64,000 bases of DNA from Corallium rubrum (GCA_964035015.1 OZ036017.1:6118080-6182079), one strand, 5' to 3'; shown: positions 21,201-32,521, counted from the first letter of the stretch. Notes: generated from the letters alone by a model not told the origin. A program made the numbers and translations.

Positions 21201-24200
21201 CATGGGATTTACAGACATGAAGGGCTGGGTGATTTGAGGAAATTAAATATATAATATATAAATAGTATAATAGCTGCAACACAATGTGTGGTGATATTGC
21301 TTTATAAAATAAGGTATCCTCTACAAACTCTGATTGGCTGGGATCCATGCATTTACACATGCAATATTTGCTGTGATTTAACTCCTTCTGACACATGCAA
21401 TCAATTACCAAATGGAATGACTTACAAATGTATAATTGAACTTTTTGTTCCAAATTATATTGTTCAATACAGTACTTTTGTTAGTCATCCATTCAATCTC
21501 ATGCATCAGGATGAGAAAAATCACAACAAAAATCACCTGAGTGCGGACCTCCACCAACATTACATCCCAAAATTATAAATAAATTGTTATCTGTTATAAA
21601 TATATATTTTTAATCATAAAATTAATAAGCCCATATCACAGCATATTTTCTTTTTGTATTTGAGGGTTATATTATCAGAAGAATTTTGCTTCATTAATAT
21701 TAATAGGTGGGGCTTATGCATGGTTCAATTATTGTTGTGACCATCTCCCCCCCTCCCTGGGGAAACATATACATACCCACATGAGAGGGGTTTACATACT
21801 CAAAAAAGTTATATTTCCAAGGGCACAGCGTATTTTTGGGGTTATTATCAAAGGTACAACAGTATACAGTAGTTGGTATGTGTGGAGGCCTACTTACTTT
21901 TAACATCTTCACTGGTAGTATCCTCAATGGTGGTACAAGGTGTTTGATGAGATGTTCCAGGTAATGGATTGTTCATCCTACATGAGATTGCGGTTTTGTC
22001 AATGGTGACTAAAGAAGTTTGAGTGGATGTTCCAGTTAATGGATTGTTCACCATGCATGATGTTGGGCTCTTGCCGACAATGACTAAAGACGTTTGAGTG
22101 GATGTTCCAGCTAATGCATTGTTCACCCTGCATGGTGGGGTCTCCACTGGAGGCACATTTGATTGCTGACAAGGTAAGAACATAGTGAGTTAGAGAGTTA
22201 TTACTATAGTTTCTGAATTCTGATACAGTAGTACAGTATTGGACAAAAGTTTTTGGCCACACAAATGTATCTGTTTTCTTGCATGTCTAGGTATAATTAA
22301 TTGTAAATTGAATGGCGATAAATGTGAAACAAAACAAGACATACTACATGTACCAGTATTTTGAAATATTCAACCAAATCATATACACAATATGGGTGTA
22401 TTTCAATATGAAAGGAATGTACATGTATTTCAACAAATAGGCAACTGAAGATGTTTGTCCAGCAGAACTGTAGATAAATAAGATGCATGCTTTCTGTTAC
22501 TCAGTGCTGGATTGACCTCATGAATCTTGACAATGGCACAAAAAAAACATTTTAGAGGAACCAATGACTAACCAACCTGAACAAACAATTATAATTGCAT
22601 TTCGGCCAAGTGTAAAACTGAAAATGGGTGTGGAATGGACAAACTTAACACTGAACAAGTCCACAGAATAACCCAAAGGGCATGCATGTAATTTGATTTT
22701 GAAATTAATCTGATATAAAAGTGCAAATTGCACCATGGTTATAAATATCCACTGGCTTTATACACGTACTAATAGTAATAGTATCTATCTCCAAAAATAT
22801 CTTACATATGGAATGGTTTCCAATCCAGATGACAAAACTGTTGCTGTTGAATGTAGATCGTCTTGTACAAGCATATAAACGATTCCTTGTCTGTAATTAC
22901 ACTGAATACCTGCTCCATCATATGTTGCAGAAGACCTTGTTGTCACTTTTCCATTTTTTCTGTGAACAAAACGAAGCTTTCCTGGTTTTAGCTCACTGAT
23001 ATTAGCCTTATTTGCTTGTGGTTGAGAGTTAAATGCAGTACATATATATGTCAAAATGTCACCCTCAGATGTTTGATCTGTATACTCTATATTTCCTTCC
23101 CAGATCTCTTCAAAATTCTTGTATGGCCAAGGTTCTGGTATTTCTCTGGAGCTTGATCCTCTCTTTTTACAAAGCAGTTGGACTACTTTGCGTTTGCATG
23201 GCCTGACTTGAGTGTATGGTGATGATCTGTTCCTTGATCTCGCTTTTTGTCTTCGAGGAATACTGGATGATCCATGTTGGTTATAGCTACTCATGATACC
23301 ACTGATATTGCCCAGTGCATTTTCAATGGTTGTATTGAATGAGTTGCTGTTCCGAGCTTGCTGTTGTTGCTGATTTTGTCCTCCAAACATACTGCGTAGA
23401 GTTTCATTTACTAGTATTTAACAAAAAAAAAGAAAAGTACATGTACTGTGTACAGTATTTAAATAATATACAAAAAAAAAAAGATGGGATACAACAAAAA
23501 AACTTTTTATAGTTCACATGACCAGTTACTTATGGGGAAGAAGGGGAAAATTAAGGGGTTACATGGATGAAAAAAAAAAAGATGTAGCAGGAGGCTAGCA
23601 ATAGGTGAATAGGCTCCACCCACTACCTAATATGTTTATATTAATTTGTCTCCCCCCTCCCCACTCACTCAGTCATAGGATAATTTCAGTAAACATGACA
23701 AAGCAAGTAAATGAAGGGGGGTCATGTCACAGAGCACATTATATAATATGGAGGGGAGTCATTGTCAAATTTCTGTTCTCTTGCAGGGCTTCCCATTTAC
23801 ACAGAAAGTAAAAGAGAATCACTGCCTCCACAAGCACAGATCATAATCGTATTGACTGGTCACTGTCTTTATACCGGACTGTTCTTTTTCTTTTGGGGGA
23901 GTTCCAAAATAGATAATATCACCATCCCTAGAAGAATGATACAAAATAATATATAATACATAAAATAATATAATATATAAAATATATACAATATAATATA
24001 TAAAATAAACTATGAATGGAGCATGTGTGCCCAGTGCCCCCTCATCCACTGGTTGACGTCCATTATTTGGTAGACTCTGTCTCTACAGTACAAAATACAT
24101 TATTTCTAAATAGCTAACTTATATTTAAAAGATCTTCATTTACCGTAGAAGAGAAGGATCTTTTAGTAACCCCAGATCCCCATTAAGTACTTGTATATCA

Positions 24201-24458
24201 GGACTATTGTGAATGCCAAGCTCCCTCTTTATCACGTCAAGCGTGGTAGGAATAGCCATATACTATGAAAAATGGGGAAATTCATCAAACATGGGACACA
24301 GTTCTATACCAGTATCAGTAAATATCCAAGTTTATTGGCGTGAAACTGTACGTTAAAACAACATAAATTGGTAAGATCAAACTCACCGTTCCACCTTGCT
24401 TTTGTCCTACCGGACGGATGAGAATCCTAGAAGGCCCAGCAGAAGAATTTTCACACAT
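18201..24458 (-). CDS. UBL-UBA-HECT E3 ubiquitin ligase gene, 9 exons
   Basis: Exons (5' to 3'): 24458-24387, 24262-24144, 23927-23823, 23391-22806, 22165-21898, 21144-21086, 20467-19880, 19394-18995, 18448-18201. All introns are GT-AG and every phase matches, giving 814 aa. Residues about 11-77 look like a ubiquitin-like beta-grasp (RILIRPVG, LLKDPSLLRDGDIIYFG). 100-294 is a Q-rich linker with a basic stretch. About 305-380 has three 25-aa repeats (NNPLTGTSTQTSLV). About 384-418 is a UBA split over two exons (IEAGFSSEDADKGILAC + GSLATASDVIEWI). About 445-814 is a HECT domain (FDGEDGLDAGAIKAEFF; LPMAQACFGLIKLP with Cys780). Closest in type to G2E3-like HECTs. Exon 3 has a weak donor (GCA|GTGATT); without it a 99-aa UBL protein ends at 23819 and a UBA-HECT protein could start at 23390. 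An in-frame upstream ATG is at 24593. Confidence 0.85.
19468..19811 (+). mobile_element. Palindromic tRNA-SINE with 13-bp TSD
   Basis: Flanked by the perfect duplication TATATGACTTATG (19455-19467 and 19812-19824). The tRNA-like head is 19639-19712 on the plus strand (GGCCTCCGTGGCTCAGTGG, B box GGGTTCAATTCC). Unlike the copies at 9.4-10.0 kb, the tail is present on both sides as inverted arms: AAATTCGAGTGTAGATTATA at left and its near reverse complement at right, both continuing through GACCAAACCGGGACCAGTTG. It lies in the intron between exons 7 and 8 of the HECT gene, so it arrived after that gene was in place. Confidence 0.85.
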
Positions 24459-24592
24459 CGTCTTTTCACTTTGAACACAGAATAAAGAACTGAGGTTTGA
24501 ACACTGGCCGAAGTCAACTTTCTGTTCCGCCTCCCCCCGTGACACAGAACGATATTTGCCGCCATGACTTTGCGCGCGAAAACAAATTCGCA

Positions 24593-24860
24593 CGCGTATA
24601 TTCCTCGTTCAAAAAGACGCGTGTATATACGCGTTCAAAAAGACGCGTGTATATACGCGTATAAAAAGACGCCTATATACGCGTACAAAAAGACGCGTGT
24701 ATATACGCGTTCAAAAAGACGCGTGTATATACGGGTACAAAAAACGACGCATATACGCGTTCAAAAAGACGCGTGTATATACGCGTACAAAAAGACGCGT
24801 GTATACATGCGTCGAAAATAGGCATATATACGCGTACAAAAAGACGCGTGTATACATGCG
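24593..24860. repeat. Right subterminal ACGCGT repeat array
   Basis: Mirror image of the left array: about nine units of AAAAGACGCGTGTATATACG type, with two outer CGACGCATG variants. Unit number and order differ from the left array, so the TIRs diverge here by repeat gain and loss while the outer 140 bp stay near identical. Confidence 0.88.
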
Positions 24861-25112
24861 TCGAAAATAGGCGTATATACGCGTACAAACAGATGAAAAT
24901 ATAGAAATATACGTGCAAAAAAGCCCCGTATACGAAGACCCAATTTTGAAACGAATGGCCAACCATAGAAATCACGGCTGGACACGTGAGCTTGTCCATT
25001 GTCGATTTGCACCAATCACAAACGTGGCCGCACATTTTCAGCACGCATATATTATTGGGATGATTACGGTTATTGCACGAATTACCCCGTTGGTTCAAAA
25101 TAGAGTGCTGAT

Positions 25113-25320
25113 CAATGATTGAGGCGTGCGAGCGCATTTTAGAAACGTTTAAGATTGATGATCTAAAAGATTTACGTCAAAAAGCTCTAAAGCAACTGGT
25201 TAATGGCAAATATATTTTTGTCATTCAGCCTACAGGATCGTGGAAGTCACTTATAATTCAGTCAGCTTCCATGGGTTTTGATATAGTGAAATTAATTCAT
25301 GCAAAACGTCAGACACATTC
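25113..25320 (+). pseudogene. RecQ-like helicase fragment with altered Walker A
   Basis: The translation contains LRQKALKQLVNGKYIFVIQP then TGSWKSLI, matching the N-terminal helicase motif I region of RecQ-like proteins (QxxAL...GxDVFVxxPTGSGKS). The invariant Gly before Lys is Trp, which should abolish nucleotide binding. The reading passes straight into gypsy integrase sequence at about 25320, so only a scrap of the helicase gene is present. The 9.9-kb transposon landed in its upstream flank. RecQ-like genes of this kind are often carried by cnidarian DNA transposons (recollection). Confidence 0.6.
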
Positions 25321-26790
25321 TGTGGTTCACACTGACTACAGAAGGAATTGCGAGGCGGAACTTATGAGGAAGGAATTTCGAGGCGGATCTTACGAAACGA
25401 GTGTTTCATCTTTTGGGTGTAAATAACCTGAGAACTTCAAAACCACTACACTAAACCACTACTGTACTATCCTCAAAGCAATGGACAGGTGGAGAGGTTA
25501 AACCGCACCCTCAAAGGAATCCTCACGGCCTACGTCAACAAGGACCATAGTGATTGGGATGTTCACTTACCAAGCTTACTAGCTTTGTTTGCGTACCGGA
25601 AAAGTGTACATTCCCCATCCGGAGTGTCGCCCTTCAAGGCAGTTTACGCACCAGGCCACCACACCGCTAGTGCACGTGAGCATTCCGTTAGAAGCAACAG
25701 TTCATTTCAAATTATTGCGACGAGCTGGAAAAGACCTTGAAAGACGTCCATAACGGCATTGCAGCCAACATAAACAGAGCTTGAAATAACGGCCGGCGGC
25801 CGGCGGTTTTCCGACCAAATTCCAGTTTCTCCGACCAAATGCTGAAATGATCGGAAATTTTGTCCGGACAAATTTTGAAGAAAAAAAAATCTGTTTTTTT
25901 AAATGATCGGGTCGGCGCTCAACACTACATTTTTCTTGTTAAATTTCCATTGGGTTTTCCATCAGTTTTGAGTTAAAGTTGGTTTTACACTTTACAGTGC
26001 ACTATCAAAATTTCTTCGATCAGAATGTGCTTTAAACAAAGTTTAGTTAATTTAAGTGTGTGACAGTGAGTTACGAGTCAGAGTGACTGCTTTCATTGTT
26101 GTTAATTTGACGACCTTGGAAGATAAAGAATACGTTTCCTCGACGTTTCGAGCAAAGGCCCTTCATGATCAGGACAGTTAAATAGGCTGATCAAATAGGC
26201 TTATTTGACTCTCCTGACAAAGGTCCTGAGCTCAAAACGTCGAGGAAACGTATTCTTTACCTTCCAGGTTGTCGAGTCCAGATAACAACAGTACGTGATT
26301 TTTAATTCAAAACCATTGCGTTAAACTGCGATTGACGCCATTGTAATCACAGAAACTTATCGTGTAATCCAGCTTTTCAGTTTAAAGTTGTTTCATAGTT
26401 ACCATTTTAATTAAATTATTATTCACTATAACTAATACGCAATTCAGAATTAAACATTTGTGTTTTATTATTACAAATAACAAGTAGAGTGACTTACTGC
26501 ATGCTTGACAGAATTTACTCAACGGAGGGGGTCAAACTAAACTAAAAAATTTCCGACCAAATTTGAAAATTTCCGGTCAAATTTCATTTTGCTCGGAAGT
26601 TTTGCCGGACAAATTTTAAAATTATTTCAGGCTCTGCATAAACGAGGCAAAAAGGAGGCCGAAGAACGGGTATGATGACTGCAACAAGGTCAACCAAAGT
26701 ACTTCGTTTGAGCAAGGGGACCGCGTATGGCTCAATAACCAAGCGGTTCCAAAGGGATTAAAAGTAGTGTTGAAATACAAATCGAAATAT
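25321..26790 (+). pseudogene. Gypsy integrase core and C-terminus, interrupted
   Basis: 25325-25430 holds the second catalytic region (VVHTDYRRNCEAEL) with a frame break. 25468-25530 holds PQSNGQVERLNRTLKG with the catalytic Glu. Then follows an LPSLLALFAYR region. The frame is cut at 25774 by an 862-bp element and resumes in frame at about 26638 (GYDDCNKVN, FEQGDRVWLNNQAVPKGLK). It is the other half of the integrase at 14770-15045. Confidence 0.8.
25775..26636. mobile_element. 862-bp non-autonomous element with TSD CATAAA
   Basis: Ends CAGAGCTTGAAATAA / TTATTTCAGGCTCTG (14 of 15 bp inverted) and the flanking 6-bp repeat CATAAA (25769-25774, 26637-26642). Excision of the element plus one CATAAA restores the integrase frame. 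Near both ends are TTCCGACCAAATTT-type words in both orientations. Inside, 26116-26270 is itself an inverted repeat (GAATACGTTTCCTCGACGTT and its complement). The CAGAG ends recall hAT, but hAT TSDs are 8 bp, so the superfamily is open. Confidence 0.8.
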
Positions 26791-27487
26791 AGTAAGGTTT
26801 GAGTACTGCCGAAATTATTGAACGTAGTTTCAAACGTTTCGAGCGAAGGCCCTTCGTCAGAGAGAAACGTAAATAGTATAAACGTACAACGAGATTATAT
26901 AAGAAAGATAATCATGTGACTAAAAATTAGCCAATCTGATAAAAATAACAATAACAAATCAATAATTAGATCGCATCTCATATGCATTACTGATTTGTTA
27001 TTGTTATTTTGCTCTGATTGGCTAATCTTTTCGCATCTCATTAATTTGTTATAATAGTTATTTTTATCTGATTGGCTAATTATTGGTCACATGATTATCT
27101 TTCTAATATAAGCCAGTGAACTCCATAACTCCTCCCATTCTCATATCTGGAACGCTAACTTCGGGTCAAAAAGTGAAGTCAAGCTGTATTACGTCGCCTT
27201 CAGTCCCCCTATAAACGCGGGCAATATGCGGTTCGCGTCAGGGGACTGGAAGCGACGTAATAAGTACAAAATTTTGAGTTCACTTTTGAAGCGCATCTCA
27301 TTATTGATATGTTATTGTTATTTTGCTCTGATTGGCTAATTTCTGGTCACATTATTATCTATCTTGTATAAGCTCGTTGTTTATTTACACTCATTAGGTT
27401 TCTCTCTGACGAAGGGTCTTCGCTCGAAACGTTAGAAACTACTTAACTACGTTCAATAATTTTGGCAGTACAAACTTTACTATATTC
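26786..27487. mobile_element. Foldback element
   Basis: Long imperfect inverted arms of about 200 bp: 26786 (AATATAGTAAGGTTTGAGTA, then AAACGTTTCGAGCGAAGG) and the complement ending at 27487 (CTTTACTATATTC). TGATTGGCTAAT words repeat in the middle. No ORF. A half-copy is at 10840-11072. It interrupts the tail of the gypsy integrase. Confidence 0.75.
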
Positions 27488-27540
27488 ATGGGTAGTAAAA
27501 ATAGACTAAGAGGAGATTTTCAATATAGGCACAGAAGATG

Positions 27541-27873
27541 GGAAACGCTCAACACCCACCAGGGCCACCACATACTTTATCTGTAACCATCAAATCATAA
27601 TACCATATCTAAGGAATAATTTGACACATGATGTATTGAGGAAATGTTGGGCCATAACATTTTTATGGTCAATTCAACATTGGTACCTCACCCCTTTAAA
27701 ATGTGCAAAATATTGGTGACATGATTGGACGGCGTACTTCAAGGTGGTATAAATCGCCAACAAATGATCAGAAATGTTTCATACTTGGACGGTATCTTAG
27801 TATTAGAAAGTTATTTAATTTTAAACATTTTGAACATATCAGAATGGTTTCCATGGCAATCATTGCAAGACGG
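27541..27873 (+). repeat. Dispersed repeat, copy 1
   Basis: Highly similar, as reverse complement, to 44597-44912 (shared GAAACGCTCAACACCCACCA, TTGTACGGCGTACTTCAAGG-like core and GGTTTCCATGGCAA end). Non-coding; the parent element is not identified. Confidence 0.8.
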
Positions 27874-28869
27874 TTACATTTCGTTTATATTTTACTCTTA
27901 CAATTGGTACAGTTTTAAATATTGACCATTTATTAGGCAAAATAATTCTATAAACATTACAAGACTCAAGTATTTACTTGACTGCAATAACAACATTCGT
28001 TGTATAAAATTTTCGTGAGAGTTCTGGAACGCGAAATTCTACAATTAATTTGACTGGTTTGTGAGAGGTCTGGAATCTGCGGTTCCGGAGCTCTGAGAGA
28101 AAGAATTTTAAAAACAAAGTTAAAATAACTCTGTTATAGAACATTTTTGGCTAATAATTACAGAACTATCCGTTTTAATATATCGTGTTCTTATTTTGTT
28201 GGAAATTTCATAAGCTTTCAATTGGTGTATATAATTCAACTCAAGTTTCTGAATTATTTGAAGCTTCTTGGGATAATTGTAAGCTCTCCTTGCTGCACTT
28301 GGTCAGTCTCAGCTTACTAAAAACGTTGGTCTGATATTTCGCTGGTTCAGATCTTATACTCGGTCAATATAAGTAGTAATTCATTGCATGTAACACATTG
28401 TAAGTAGTATGCAAGTAGTGGCACAACCGCTATGTTGGATGAGCAGGATCCTGGGAACGAGTTTAACTTTTTAAGAGTTTTTAGAGTTTTTAACGGGTTT
28501 TAAGTTTTCAAGGACAGCCATTTTTGTATCTGGGTGTGTGTGGGTGTGTGGGTCTGTTAACGTCTTTGTGTAACCACTGACCTGTTGTGTGTGCTGTGGT
28601 GTAACTCTAACCAATGCGCGACAATTACATCGGGGGCAATCGAAGCTTAGAACTTTTTGGCGTCAACGTACGAGCTGTCAGGTTGAACGATGGAAACAAG
28701 TACTCTTTAATCCCGATCGTGTTTATAACATTATTTCGTCGCCATATCAAAAGAGCACACTATTTTCGAAGAAAGGCAATATTGCTGATACAAATGGCAA
28801 GTATTTTTAACATGACTTATAGTAAACTTGCAAGTGTGATCTACCACAGTTTATGTGCGTTATACAGAA
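27874..28869. other. Gap without recognised gene
   Basis: Open frames at 28589-28874 in two phases lead into the following MITE. No family was recognised and no splice support was found. Confidence 0.3.
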
Positions 28870-29150
28870 CATAGTCCCTAGAATTATATTGTCTGGAGAC
28901 GCGGCGAACATCAAAGCGGTTAACAATGAGCTACAATTTAGGTTGAGGGTGGCAAATAAGGTGCACAATCTTTTGTTTTACGTTCATTAATATTTATAAA
29001 GCAACGCTGCTATTGGTTGATTGCTTCATTATACCAAAAATACAATGTGTTCAGCAAGCGTTAAGGTGAAATAAGGTGCACAAGCGTGAACAAAAACCTA
29101 GAACAAAAACTTTGGCCGCGTTTCCAGACAATTTATTTCTAGGGACTATG
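28870..29150. mobile_element. 281-bp MITE with TSD TACAGAA
   Basis: TIRs CATAGTCCCTAGAATTATAT and TTATTTCTAGGGACTATG, continuing through TTGTCTGGA.AC GCGGC (about 33 bp). Flanks carry TACAGAA (28863-28869, 29151-29157), extendable to 8 bp by the shared C. No ORF. Confidence 0.85.
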
Positions 29151-29157
29151 TACAGAA

Positions 29158-31221
29158 CGATTGAAGAGTTGACAAAAGGATTTCAACTCGTTGGGCGATC
29201 TAATATCGAGTCAGGCGACTCAGGCCAACACGTGTAAACTGTTTATGAATTAGGTCATCAGGACCGTGGTCTTCAAGTGACAAACATTACTCTTCGGAAG
29301 ACAAACAATTGTCTTTGGAGGAAACTTACAACTATATATTTCACAACCGGTAGCATCATTTTACATTTTTAATGCAATCAAGTTTATTAGCAGTACACAC
29401 ATGTACTCATTGACCGCTCGCTGTATAAAGTTGTATCTAATAAACAATCTAAGATTTTGAACTAGATTTTTCTATTTAGCTTATAGTTACGTGCCATACA
29501 TGTCAGGTAAACAACCTCACTGCCTTATTAATAAGAATAAGAATAACAAGTATATATTTCACAACATGTACAGGTAGCTTTCTTTTACATTTTTAAAGCA
29601 ATCAAGTTTATTAGCAGTGCCTATTTAAATATTAGGTTCTTGTAAGTTGACAAAGTTGTATCTAATAAACCACGATCTGCCCCACGATTTATTTTCTTTA
29701 ATATCAAGGGATTGGCTTGTCATCTCAGTCACTTATTAGTTATTACGTTCACTGAACTGGCCTGTTTACAAGGAGGTAGGGTTACCCGACTAGGTCAACT
29801 TTATTAGACCTGGTTACCAAGCACTAATAACAAGTAGGCAGGTAGGCGCGTCATCCCTACCAAATGCATTTACAAGGACAAAACATAGCTACTAGGGTAA
29901 CCCTGGCAGCTGGGTCTCCCTAGCATCCTTGTAAACACGACAAACAAAAAATGCAAGAAATGTATGGTAGCTAGGGTAATACGAGTGCTTTAGACACTTC
30001 CCAAATTTGCTTCATTGAGCATGAACAATGGTTTGAAATCGAGGTTGAATATCAGGGATGATAGTGAATGCATTACGATTTCATGTCAACCTTGAGTTCG
30101 TGCCATTGTTTCATAGGCACTATTTATAGGCTATAAATTCTCTTCTATTTAAATGTGTTCGGCGCAGACACATCTACGCTATGCGTACCTTTTGTTACAA
30201 TTAATACAGAACGATGTTTGCAATTGTAAGGTAAGTTTTCAGCCCGTGTAAACGATTCCTTGTGTACAGAAACGCATTTATTCCTATCTTTGAACTTCAG
30301 ACTTTGAATAAATAGAAATAAAAGCTTATTAACCTAGAGCGAAGTATGTACGGGAAATGATTTGCCTGAGGCTTTTTGGTACAGACCGAGCGACGAAATT
30401 TTCATGTCGCTTTATGTGTACACTATCTAGTTTCCCATTAATTTGTCGTGCTGTTCGGTAAACAACTTTAAGAAAATACAGTAATAATGTTCCAGGACAT
30501 ATTATTGTCCAGAATATTCATAAAAGGCACTTAATTTTCCATTAGTGTGGTTCAAATTAGCAGTCACAAATTTTCCCGCCAAAACTTGCTGTCAGTGAGC
30601 GTTCAGATGGCTTGCGGTCTGTTGCCCTTTTCATTGTTTATAAATGGCTTTTGTCGAGTTCTGATAACATTTCTCGACTTTTTAAACCCCTTATCCTTTA
30701 ATGTAGTTCCTGAATATTTTCCTTAACTTTGTATGAGTGTAAAAGCGTTTAAAATTTGCGAGATACCACTCTGGATAAAGACCAATCACAGGTTATGATA
30801 TTAGACAAAGTCATATAATACATACAGAATACAGATTTTAATTACTTCTTCCCACAAGGGGCTTTTCAAGAGCAATTTACATTACTAAATTTCAAGTGGC
30901 CGAGTCGAAGGCATATTAAAGGAGCTCGAAGCAGCCGCCCTACGACACATTTATGACACACATGTCAGACCACGAATCACAGACCTAGGTGTTGATTTTA
31001 TACATACATTATCATGCAAGAATTTCCCCAAAGATATATAACACATGGTCTCAGAAATTGGGCCCTTTTGAATAAAGATGTTGTTCGGTTAGAAGGAAGA
31101 CTAAAAGGCTCACTGCCGACGCGTGTGAGTATTTTGCCACTACTATGTGACACAATGTTCGTCATCCGGAAACATCTGATGGTCATGCCAAGTCAGACAA
31201 TGGTAGCGCAGAACTTGCAAT
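29158..31221. other. Non-coding stretch with duplications and a small MITE
   Basis: 29331-29450 and 29547-29675 are imperfect direct copies (TATATTTCACAAC, GCAATCAAGTTTATTAGCAG, GTTGTATCTAATAAAC). 29763-29937 has ends TGTTTACAAGGA / TCCTTGTAAACA with GTAGGGTTACC / GGTAACCCT inside, so a MITE. A weaker inverted pair lies at 30029-30106. No gene was recognised. Confidence 0.5.
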
Positions 31222-31534
31222 GAGCGGCAGCCGAGTATTACCCACAATATCCAAACTCAAATAAAAGATCAAGGCAGCTATTTCCATCTCAATCTTCAAC
31301 GTTCGTAAACTCTCAAGAAGAATATGACTTCAAATTGGCCATACAATTACAACAGGAAGAAATACAATTCAAAAGCAATTCCAAAGTCAACAAAGACTTT
31401 TCAGATGTCGCAGTCGAGGTCGCAGTCGTAGATGTGGAAGATTCGGATCCGGATGATGCAGCGACTGTAGAAGATTCAGATGATGCAGCGAAGGCAGCTG
31501 CTGTATTACTCTCTTTAAATAATGCAAATGTATA
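31222..31534 (+). CDS. Possible terminal exon, acidic C-terminus, unknown
   Basis: Open from a stop at about 31219 to TAA. It begins near a possible acceptor (GAGCGGCAG). The translation has EYDFKLAIQLQQEEIQF and then an acidic stretch (VEDSDPDDAATVEDSDDAAK). Balanced composition suggests coding origin, perhaps the last exon of a decayed gene, but I do not recognise it and no upstream exon is secure. Confidence 0.3.
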
Positions 31535-31754
31535 AAACTGTAGCTTTATTTGCAACAAACTATGGTGAACCGAGAACATAAACCTTGACCGTTTGATGTT
31601 CAATCTGTTTATTCTTTATAAATTACGTTAAAGTTTATGTGTTGATATAAGCTCCAGATGTTAAAACCAGGTGCCTTTGAACAGAAAATTGTGATTTTTT
31701 CTTTATATACCATCTTCAGCATTGTTTTGCTAGATATCACGTTGATATCACGTT

Positions 31755-32438
31755 TGCTAGATGTTGGTTCATGCCTTTATAACCAGTCGCCTTGACTACT
31801 GCAACAGTTTACTATACGGACTACCAAAGTCACAAACTATCAAATTACAGCGAGTTCAAAATGCTGCTGCAAGACTAGTATTTGACATGGGAAAGTATAC
31901 CCACATCACCCCAGCTTTATATGAACTACATTGGTTACCAGTTTCTTCACGAATTCATTTTAAAATTTTATTACTGACATTTAAGGCAATCTATGAGCTA
32001 TCACCATCTTATCTTAGTGATTTAATTACTATTAAGCCAAAGTCTGCTTACAGCCTGAGGTCCAATGACAGTCTGTTTCTCGAGCGCCCCACAGGGAAAA
32101 TGCTGCCGACACTTGGGGCCAGATCCTTCACTGCTGCTGCTCCTGAACTGTGGAATAGTCTCCCGAACCATATTCGCGAAATTAAATCGATAAGCGTTTT
32201 CAAAAAGACAATTAAGACCTATCTTTTTCAGGCGGCCTTTAGTAATTTTTAGTCTAACTTTAAAGCCTATATGTTATATAAGTTTTATATATAGTTTTAT
32301 TTTAACTCTTTCTCAATCAGGTTATTTTTTATTATTAGAATTATCATGTATTGTAAATTATCATAGAGTATACAGGCATTTCAATTTTGTGAAGCGCTGT
32401 TGATCAGCAAATGTAAATAGCGCTATATAAGTAATAAA

Positions 32439-32497
<59 letters not shown>
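31755..32497 (+). mobile_element. 5'-truncated CR1/L2-type LINE with (ATT)n tail
   Basis: The open frame 31761-32252 (163 aa) matches the segment after the RT domain of CR1/L2-like LINE ORF2: [42 protein letters not shown], and the end [12 protein letters not shown]. It ends in TAG. The 3' UTR ends TAGCGCTATATAAGTAATAA followed by an (ATT)n run (32439-32497), the usual tail of such elements. The RT catalytic part is missing, so this is a dead-on-arrival copy. Confidence 0.9.
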
Positions 32498-32521
32498 CAC
32501 GTTTAATAGACTATTAGACTC

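Larger units (their letters stand above)
15094..24967. mobile_element. Complete 9,874-bp IS3EU-like TIR transposon
   Basis: The ends are exact inverted repeats: TATGGTTGGCCATTCGTTTC at 15094 and its reverse complement ending at 24967. The TIRs are near identical for about 140 bp and then pass into arrays of ACGCGT repeats. A 6-bp target duplication GAAATC flanks it (15088-15093 and 24968-24973). Inside are two convergent genes, an IS3-like DDE transposase (15516-17039, plus) and a spliced UBL-UBA-HECT gene (24458-18201, minus). The IS3-like core, TAT...ATA termini and 6-bp TSD fit my recollection of the IS3EU superfamily; that name is a family-level inference. The near identity of the TIRs and the intact genes indicate recent activity. 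Confidence 0.92.
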
